Positions 58,545 to 64,000 of a stretch of 64,000 nt of DNA are shown piece by piece. Below the pieces are notes generated by a model. That model did no database searches and was not told where the DNA came from. It was given only the letters and a program-made list of their open reading frames with translations. Positions within the stretch are counted from its first letter, which is position 1. Each line of letters begins with the position of its first letter. This DNA comes from Lysobacterales bacterium (GTDB lineage Bacteria > Pseudomonadota > Gammaproteobacteria > Xanthomonadales > Rhodanobacteraceae), in assembly GCA_017305135.1 (NCBI GenBank), contig JAFKNA010000017.1, forward strand, positions 1 to 64,000, written 5' to 3'. Position numbers and translations under genes: made by a program.

Positions 58545-60473
58545 ATGATGGCGTTGACGTGGAGGCGGCTCGTCCGCGGTGCGTGTGGTGCGATGCTGCT
58601 GGCTTTCCTGCTGCCGGCGACGGCGTTCGCCGCGGTTCCCGCGCCGCGCGACGTGGATTACCCGGGCACGCTGCGCCTCGATGTGGACGCGACCGACCTC
58701 GATCACCGCATCTTCCGCGTGCGCCAGGAAATCCCCGTCACCGCGGGGCCCTTCACGCTGCTTTATCCGCAATGGGTTCCCGGCGGGCATTCCCCGCGCG
58801 GGCCGGTCGAAAAGCTTGCCGGTCTGCAGATCCGCGCCGGTGACGTGGCGCTGGCCTGGACGCGCGACCCGGTGGAGATGGCGGCATTCCACGTCGAGGT
58901 GCCGGAGGGCACGACGCGGCTCACGGTCGAGTTCCAGTTCCTGTCGCCGCTCGACGGTGCCCAGGGCCGGCGCATGATGACGCCGGACATGCTCAACCTG
59001 CAGTGGAACATGATGGCGCTGTATCCGGCCGGCCACTTCGCGCGCCGCATCACGGTCGAGCCGAGTGTCAGGCTGCCCGCTGGCTGGCAGTTCGCGAGCG
59101 CGCTGGAGGTGGCTCCCGGCGAGACGTCGAATGCGACGGGTGCCGGCGGCGTGGTGCGCTTCAAGCCGGTCGATTTCGACACCCTGGTCGATTCGCCCAT
59201 TTTCGCCGGGCGCCACTTCAAGCGCGTCGAGCTCGCCGGCGGCAAGGCGCCGGTGCACCTCAACATCGTGGCGGACGAGGCCGCCGACCTCGCCATCACG
59301 CCGGCGCAGATCAAGGTGCACCAGGAACTCGTCACGCAGGCGCGCAAGCTGTTCGCCTCCGAGCATTACGACCACTATGAATTCCTGCTGGCGCTTTCCA
59401 GCCAGCTCGGTGGCATTGGCCTGGAGCATCACCGCTCCAGCGAGAACGGCGTCAAGCGCGGCTATTTCACGGAATGGGACCGCCACGCGCCGGGCCGCGA
59501 TCTGCTCGCCCATGAGTACACTCATTCCTGGAACGGCAAGTTCCGGCGCCCGGCGGGCCTCGCCACGCCCAATTTCAACGTACCGATGCAGGGCGAGCTC
59601 CTGTGGGTGTACGAGGGCCAGACCCAGTACTGGGGTTTCGTGCTGGCGGCGCGCTCCGGGCTCTGGAGCGCCGCCGAGGCGCGCGACGCACTGGCGCTGG
59701 TGGCGGCAAACTACAGCGAGAACCGCCCGGGATTCGCCTGGCGCAACGTGCTCGACACCACCCGCGATCCGGTGATCGCGCAGCGCCGGCCGTTGCCGTA
59801 TCGCAACTGGCAGATGAGCGAGGACTACTACAGCGCGGGCCAGCTCGTCTGGCTGGCGGTGGACGCGAAGCTGCGCGAACTGTCGCGCGGCAAGCGTTCG
59901 CTGGACGATTTCGCGCGGGCTTTCTTCGGTATCGACGACGGCAGCTGGGCGGTCAGTTCCTACGACTTCGAGGACGTGGTGGCGGCGCTCGATGGCGTCG
60001 CGCCCTTCGACTGGGCGGCATTCCTGCGCCAGCGCATCGAAGGCCATGCGCCGCCGCTCGATGGCCTGGCCGCTGCAGGCTGGCAGCTGGCCTGGCGGGA
60101 CGAGCCGAGCGCGTTCCAGAAGAAAAACGAAACCGACCGCAAGTCGCTCGACTACTCGGCCTCGCTCGGTCTCATCGTCGACAGCGGCAGCGGCCGGGTT
60201 GCCGACGTGCGCTGGGACGGTCCGGCGTTCAAGGCCGGCCTCGCGCCCGCCAGCGCGCTGGTCGCGGTGAACGGCCGCGAGTTCAATGCCGACCGAATCA
60301 AGGCGGCGGTGGCGGCGACCAGGGGCGGGTCGGAGACCGTCGAGCTGCTGGTCAAGAACGGCGAGGAGTACCGCACGCTGAAGGTGACCTACAGGGGTGG
60401 CCTGCGCTATCCGCACCTGGAACGCATCCCGGGCACGCCCGACCGCCTGGAGGCGATCCTCGCGCCACGCTGA
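58545..60473 (+). CDS. M61 family metallopeptidase with PDZ domain
   Basis: This is an exported zinc aminopeptidase-type enzyme of 642 residues. The start at the ATG at 58545 gives a signal peptide (LTWRRLVRGACGAMLLAFLL, then PATAFA). The zinc motif HEYTH lies at 323-327, followed by SWNGKFRRP, the M61 hallmark, and downstream VYEGQTQYWG supplies the third ligand. A C-terminal PDZ domain (about 540-620) contains VRWDGPAFKAGLAPASALV. Glycyl aminopeptidases of this family cleave N-terminal Gly or Ala. It adds to several other exported peptidases in this window. Confidence 0.92.
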   Translation: MMALTWRRLVRGACGAMLLAFLLPATAFAAVPAPRDVDYPGTLRLDVDATDLDHRIFRVRQEIPVTAGPFTLLYPQWVPGGHSPRGPVEKLAGLQIRAGDVALAWTRDPVEMAAFHVEVPEGTTRLTVEFQFLSPLDGAQGRRMMTPDMLNLQWNMMALYPAGHFARRITVEPSVRLPAGWQFASALEVAPGETSNATGAGGVVRFKPVDFDTLVDSPIFAGRHFKRVELAGGKAPVHLNIVADEAADLAITPAQIKVHQELVTQARKLFASEHYDHYEFLLALSSQLGGIGLEHHRSSENGVKRGYFTEWDRHAPGRDLLAHEYTHSWNGKFRRPAGLATPNFNVPMQGELLWVYEGQTQYWGFVLAARSGLWSAAEARDALALVAANYSENRPGFAWRNVLDTTRDPVIAQRRPLPYRNWQMSEDYYSAGQLVWLAVDAKLRELSRGKRSLDDFARAFFGIDDGSWAVSSYDFEDVVAALDGVAPFDWAAFLRQRIEGHAPPLDGLAAAGWQLAWRDEPSAFQKKNETDRKSLDYSASLGLIVDSGSGRVADVRWDGPAFKAGLAPASALVAVNGREFNADRIKAAVAATRGGSETVELLVKNGEEYRTLKVTYRGGLRYPHLERIPGTPDRLEAILAPR

Positions 60474-60490
60474 GTCCCAGGCTGTAACCG

Positions 60491-60622
60491 GGCCGAGCTG
60501 GGGCTCGGCCGCTCCCGGGAAAGCCGGCGCGCGACGACCTCGATGCTGGGAATGGCCGATCGCCAGCTCGCCGGCTTTCGGGCAGTCTGTGAGGAGCGCG
60601 GGCGTCCCGCCCGCATGCGGGC
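60491..60622. repeat. Hairpin and REP-like palindromes between convergent genes
   Basis: A perfect stem GGCCGAGC-TGGG-GCTCGGCC lies at 60491-60510, just after the M61 gene. It has no T tract. A second GC-rich palindrome (GCGCGGGCGTCCCGCCCGC at about 60596-60614, then ATGCGGGC) follows at 60592-60622. Both could slow or block transcription from the two converging genes. Confidence 0.6.
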
Positions 60623-60658
60623 CAGAGGCCGGCGATCCCGAGAGCGGCTCCGCCCACG

Positions 60659-61474
60659 CTACGAATCCCGCAGCAGGCGCTCGAGTTCCGCGGGATCACG
60701 CCAATGCGCGCCGCACACGTAGCGCGGCAGGTTCCAGCGGTTGGCGCCGGCTTCGATGGGGCGCGGCTCCACGCCAAAGGCCGCGCGCAGGCGATGCTCG
60801 CGCTGGAAGCGCGGCAGGTATTCGCCCACCAGATAGTCGCTGGCCTCGCCGTACGGGTAGGCGAACAGCGTGCACCGGTGCGGCGCCAGGTGCGCATCCA
60901 GCCAGTCGCTGGCGCGGCGGATTTCCGCATCCGCCGCGGCGTGGTCGTCGATGCCGGCGAAGCTGCCCTTGCCCGCGTCCAGGCCCATCCCAGCGGGCAG
61001 GGTGGCGTGATTGTGGTCCCAGCTGTGGCTCTCGATGGCCATCAGGCCCTCGCGCTGCGCCTCGCGCCACCAGCCATCGCCCCACCAGCCGCGGCCAACG
61101 AGGCAGGTGCGGTCGAGCACCTGGCGTGCCTCGGGCGAGACGATGACGAAGCTGGTCGCGTGCACGGCGGCGCCCGTTTCGGCCGCGAAGTCCCGCAGGA
61201 TGCCGGCGAAACCGCGCTGCGGGCCGCAGGTCGGGTGCTCGATGTCGTGCCAGTCGAACCACGAGCCATCGTCGAAGCTGAGCGTGACCGCATGGTCGAC
61301 GGACGACGCGGGCGCCCCCCCGAGCAGCACGTCGACCACCTGCGAGAGCGGCACGATGCGTAGGCCGAGCCGCTGGATCAGGCGCAGGTCCGCGGCGAGC
61401 GCGACGTGGTCGTTGCGTGCGTAGTCCTCGCCGAGGATGTTGTTGGAATGCCAGGTGAGGACGGGAACGCGCAC
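60659..61474 (-). CDS. Polysaccharide deacetylase (NodB-homology) family protein
   Basis: This 271-residue protein has the NodB-type carbohydrate esterase fold. The motif LSFDDGSWFDW supplies the catalytic and metal Asp residues, ESHSWDHN gives the metal-binding HSxxH histidines, and FAYPYGEASDYL matches motif 3. It has no signal peptide and opens MRVPVLTWHSNN, as in one group of cytoplasmic or atypical deacetylases. The substrate could be a polysaccharide from the sugar-nucleotide pathway or a small amide. It is divergent from gcdH with 93 bp between. Confidence 0.87.
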   Translation of the reverse strand: MRVPVLTWHSNNILGEDYARNDHVALAADLRLIQRLGLRIVPLSQVVDVLLGGAPASSVDHAVTLSFDDGSWFDWHDIEHPTCGPQRGFAGILRDFAAETGAAVHATSFVIVSPEARQVLDRTCLVGRGWWGDGWWREAQREGLMAIESHSWDHNHATLPAGMGLDAGKGSFAGIDDHAAADAEIRRASDWLDAHLAPHRCTLFAYPYGEASDYLVGEYLPRFQREHRLRAAFGVEPRPIEAGANRWNLPRYVCGAHWRDPAELERLLRDS

Positions 61475-61567
61475 GGCGGGGCCTGATCAGGGAAGGGCAG
61501 GGAATCATCGCCGCCCGTCGGGTCGGATAGAATAACGGGCTTTGACCTGCCCTCCGGACGCCGTCCC

Positions 61568-62740
61568 ATGCCCGCAACTCCGCTCGACATGACCGACCTC
61601 TACGACATCCGCTCCCTGCTCACCGAAGAGGAGCGCATGGTGCAGGACACCGTGGCGCGCTTCACCGACGAGCGCGTGCTGCCGATCATCGGCGACTGCT
61701 TCGACCAGGGCCGCTTCCCCACCGAGCTGATTCCCGAAATGGCCGAACTCGGCCTGCTCGGCTCCTCGCTGCCGGAGGAATACGGCTGCGCCGGCATGAA
61801 CGGTGTCAGCTACGGCCTGGTCTGCCAGGAACTCGAACGCGGCGACTCGGGCCTGCGCAGCTTCGCCTCGGTGCAATCGTCGCTGTGCATGTACCCGATC
61901 TACGCCTACGGCAGCGAGGAACAGCGCCGCCGCTGGCTGCCGGACATGGCCGCGGGCAAGGTCATCGGCTGCTTCGGCCTGACCGAGCCGCACGGCGGCT
62001 CGGATCCGGCCAACATGAAGACCAGCGCGAAGAGGGATGGCGGCGACTGGATCATCAACGGCGCCAAGATGTGGATCACCAACGGCAACCTGGCCCACGT
62101 CGCCATCGTCTGGGCGCAGACCGAGGACGGCATCCAGGGCTTCCTGGTCGAGAAGGACATGCCCGGCTTCAGCGCGCAGGAAGTGCACAAGAAGATGAGC
62201 CTGCGCGCCTCGGTGACCAGCGCGCTCTTCTTCGACAACGTGCGCGTGCCCGACGCGAACCGCCTGCCCAACGTGCGCGGCCTCAAGGGCCCGCTCGGCT
62301 GCCTGACGCAGGCGCGCTACGGCATCACCTGGGGCCCGATCGGCGCCGCCATCGCCTGCTTCACCGAAACCGTCGAATACGCCAAGGAGCGCATGCTGTT
62401 CGGGCGGCCCATCGCGGCTACCCAGGCGGTGCAGATCAAGCTTGCCGAGATGGCGCGCCGCATCACTCTGGCGCAGCTCCTGTCGCTGCAGCTCGGCCGC
62501 CTCAAGGACGCCGGCAACATGCAGCCGACGCAGGTCTCGCTGGCCAAGTGGAACAACTGCCGCACCGCCATCGACATCGCCCGCGAGTGCCGCGACATCC
62601 TCGGCGGCGCCGGCATCACCACCGAGCACGCACCGATCCGCCACGCGCTGAACCTGGAATCGGTGATCACCTACGAGGGCACGGAAACGGTGCACCAGCT
62701 GGTGGTCGGGCGCGAGATCACCGGCATCAACGCGTTCTGA
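61568..62740 (+). CDS. gcdH: Glutaryl-CoA dehydrogenase
   Basis: This FAD enzyme oxidises and decarboxylates glutaryl-CoA to crotonyl-CoA in lysine and tryptophan breakdown. The 390-residue protein shows GCFGLTEPHGGSDPANMKT, WIINGAKMWITNG and IRHALNLESVITYEGTETVH, with the catalytic Glu370 in YEGT. The RHALNLE block next to the Glu is typical of GcdH rather than of short-chain acyl-CoA dehydrogenases. The ATG at 61568 precedes the usual family N-terminus; another Met at residue 8 is possible. Confidence 0.92.
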   Translation: MPATPLDMTDLYDIRSLLTEEERMVQDTVARFTDERVLPIIGDCFDQGRFPTELIPEMAELGLLGSSLPEEYGCAGMNGVSYGLVCQELERGDSGLRSFASVQSSLCMYPIYAYGSEEQRRRWLPDMAAGKVIGCFGLTEPHGGSDPANMKTSAKRDGGDWIINGAKMWITNGNLAHVAIVWAQTEDGIQGFLVEKDMPGFSAQEVHKKMSLRASVTSALFFDNVRVPDANRLPNVRGLKGPLGCLTQARYGITWGPIGAAIACFTETVEYAKERMLFGRPIAATQAVQIKLAEMARRITLAQLLSLQLGRLKDAGNMQPTQVSLAKWNNCRTAIDIARECRDILGGAGITTEHAPIRHALNLESVITYEGTETVHQLVVGREITGINAF

Positions 62741-62765
62741 GATCTGCGCGCGAGAGGGCGAACGG

Positions 62766-63383
62766 ATGGGCAAGGCGGCCTGGCGGATCACGACGGTTTT
62801 GCTGGTGGCCATTGCGGCGTACCTGCTGTACCAGAACGCGGAGCAGCGCAGGCAGCAGGAACGCGTGCTGGCCGAAGTCCGCACACAGGCGGAAGCATCG
62901 CGCGCCCGACTGGAGCAGCTCGCCAGCGAGCAGGAGAAGCTGCGCCAAACCCTGAGCGAGTCGCAGGACACGCTGGCCGGTGCCAATGACAAGGCCAGCC
63001 TGCTGATGCGTGAAGACCTGTTCGTCATCCGCGGAATGCTTCTCGCGATCACCGAGTACTACGCGGCCATGGCCAGGATGCCGGCAACGCCTGCCGATGC
63101 GGGCCTTTCGGCGCCGGAGGAGTATCGCGGCAAGTCATTGAAATCGGCTGGACTGCTGCCGGACGGACGCATCGAACTGGTGTTTGACGCGCAGTCGGGC
63201 GCCGACGGAGGTCGAGTCCTGTTCGTACCCGACCTGGCGCATGTCGATACGATGGGTATCCAGTGGCACTGCGAAACCTACGATTATCCACTGATCAGGC
63301 GCGCACTGCCGACCTGTGAATACAAGGCGGCGGCCCCGTCCGCAGTCGAATCCGCCCCGAACACTCCCGCGAAGGCGGACTGA
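62766..63383 (+). CDS. Membrane-anchored coiled-coil protein with pilin-like C-terminal domain
   Basis: This is a 205-residue protein. One N-terminal helix (TTVLLVAIAAYLLY) anchors a coiled coil (about 25-75; RRQQERVLAEVRTQAEAS). The rest resembles the globular part of type IV pilins: AITEYYAAMARMPATPADAG is close to the pilin 'EYYAxxGxWPxxxxxAG' run (cut), and two cysteines at the end (WHCETYDYP, LPTCEY) sit where pilins have their disulfide. The N-terminus lacks the prepilin peptidase motif and Glu5. Its stop overlaps the GNAT start. Function unknown. Confidence 0.75.
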   Translation: MGKAAWRITTVLLVAIAAYLLYQNAEQRRQQERVLAEVRTQAEASRARLEQLASEQEKLRQTLSESQDTLAGANDKASLLMREDLFVIRGMLLAITEYYAAMARMPATPADAGLSAPEEYRGKSLKSAGLLPDGRIELVFDAQSGADGGRVLFVPDLAHVDTMGIQWHCETYDYPLIRRALPTCEYKAAAPSAVESAPNTPAKAD

Positions 63384-63940
63384 TGAACCCGATACCGCAG
63401 CTCCGCCTCGAAACGCCTCGCCTCATCCTGCGCCCGACCGCGGCCGGGGATTTCGAGCCTTGGGCGGCCTGCATGGCCGACGAGGAAGCCTCGCGCTTCA
63501 TCGGCGGCCCGCAGCCGCGGGCGCAGGCCTGGCGTGGCTTCGCCACCATGGTCGGTGCCTGGGTGCTGCAGGGCTTTGCGATGTTCTCGGTGATCGAGAA
63601 GTCCAGCGGGCGCTGGATCGGGCGGTTGGGTCCCTGGATGCCGGAAGGCTGGCCCGGCACCGAGGTCGGCTGGAGCCTGGTACGCGATGCCTGGGGCAAG
63701 GGGTACGCGACCGAGGGCGCCACGGCGGCGATCGACTGGGCGTTCGAGGAACTGGGCTGGAGCGAGGTCATCCACACCATCCAGCCGGCCAACCATCCCT
63801 CGCAGGCGGTGGCCAGGCGTCTCGGCTCCCGCCTCCGTGGCCCCGGTCGCCTGCCGGAGCCGATGCACGAGTTGCCGATGGAGATCTGGGGCCAGAGCCG
63901 CGAAGAATGGTTGGCCCGACGACGCGGGGCGGTGGCGTGA
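63383..63940 (+). CDS. GNAT family N-acetyltransferase (RimJ/RimL-like)
   Basis: This 185-residue protein begins with the RimJ/RimL-type strand LRLETPRLILRPT. The acetyl-CoA site is in EVGWSLVRDAWGKGYATEGA, with the usual FEELGWSEVIHTIQPANHPS after it (both cut here). The substrate could be a ribosomal protein N-terminus, an amino acid or a small amine. Start and stop overlap with both neighbours (TGATG and GTGA), so the last three genes of the window form one unit. Confidence 0.9.
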   Translation: MNPIPQLRLETPRLILRPTAAGDFEPWAACMADEEASRFIGGPQPRAQAWRGFATMVGAWVLQGFAMFSVIEKSSGRWIGRLGPWMPEGWPGTEVGWSLVRDAWGKGYATEGATAAIDWAFEELGWSEVIHTIQPANHPSQAVARRLGSRLRGPGRLPEPMHELPMEIWGQSREEWLARRRGAVA

Positions 63941-64000
63941 GGCGCACGCGGATCCGCAGCCGTGTCGCGGCCCTGCTCGGCCTGGCGCTGGCGGCGTTGG
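63937..64000 (+). CDS. Start of an exported protein, cut by window end
   Basis: A GTG at 63937 overlaps the GNAT stop. The 21 visible codons read a basic start then a hydrophobic core (RTRIRSRVAALLGLALAAL), which looks like a signal peptide or membrane anchor. Nothing more can be said from this window. Confidence 0.55.
   Translation, partial: MRRTRIRSRVAALLGLALAAL

Overview
The window is about 68-70% GC chromosomal DNA with dense, mostly ordinary bacterial genes. It looks like a gammaproteobacterium of the Xanthomonadales (Lysobacteraceae/Rhodanobacteraceae type). The reasons are the rhamnose/mannose sugar-nucleotide cluster rfbB-rfbA-rfbC-rfbD-manC, OxyR with the enterobacterial-type Cys199/Cys208 pair, a tandem glycine riboswitch before gcvP, and GTAG-type REP palindromes like those described in Stenotrophomonas. 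There are no rRNA genes and no CRISPR array; one tRNA-Leu(CAG) is present.

Layout. 1-4816 (-): a large secreted subtilisin-like protease whose reading frame breaks near 860 and whose second C-terminal repeat runs out of frame to the window edge. 5.4-7.8 kb: cytochrome c', polyprenyl diphosphate synthase and SSB. 7.8-10.6 kb: an accessory island of visibly lower GC. It holds the C-terminal stump of a type I restriction specificity subunit (hsdS), an intact overlapping three-gene operon (coiled-coil protein, PD-(D/E)XK-like nuclease with a hydrophobic tail, double zinc-ribbon coiled-coil protein) and then a stump of the hsdR start. This is my best candidate for an undescribed defence-type module.

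11-16.4 kb: dTDP-rhamnose and GDP-mannose precursor genes, interrupted by three tandem 99-bp-spaced GTAG repeats, with an S9 peptidase coupled to manC. 18.6-22.5 kb: a POT peptide transporter divergent from a second S9 peptidase. 23.3-30.7 kb: a complete cyanophycin locus, namely isoaspartyl dipeptidase, cyanophycinase, a small zinc-ribbon membrane protein, cyanophycin synthetase and a Mur-ligase paralogue without the ATP-grasp half. Together these suggest the cell stores nitrogen as cyanophycin and recycles it through peptide-handling enzymes. The PHB depolymerase at 57 kb points to carbon storage as well.

30.7-38.6 kb: a DUF421 protein, oxyR, a metallothionein pair, an orphan Pycsar-effector-like membrane protein, a very large exported multi-TM protein and prmC. 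38.6-39.0 kb: a non-coding stretch ending in a good intrinsic terminator, with GGA motifs in hairpin loops (possible CsrA/Rsm-binding RNA). 39-48.3 kb: dxs, an ion channel, an HNH endonuclease, an acyl-CoA dehydrogenase, a LEA-type lipoprotein, a SYLF protein, recQ and an AbrB/Doc toxin-antitoxin pair. 48.4-51.9 kb: gcvP with its terminator, riboswitch and promoter, then tRNA-Leu. 51.9-64 kb: RNase R, a GNAT-nitrilase fusion, a cyclophilin lipoprotein, PHB depolymerase, an M61 peptidase, a polysaccharide deacetylase, glutaryl-CoA dehydrogenase, a pilin-like-domain protein, a GNAT enzyme and the start of one more exported protein.

All statements come from reading the sequence. No database search was run, so family names rest on recognised motifs.
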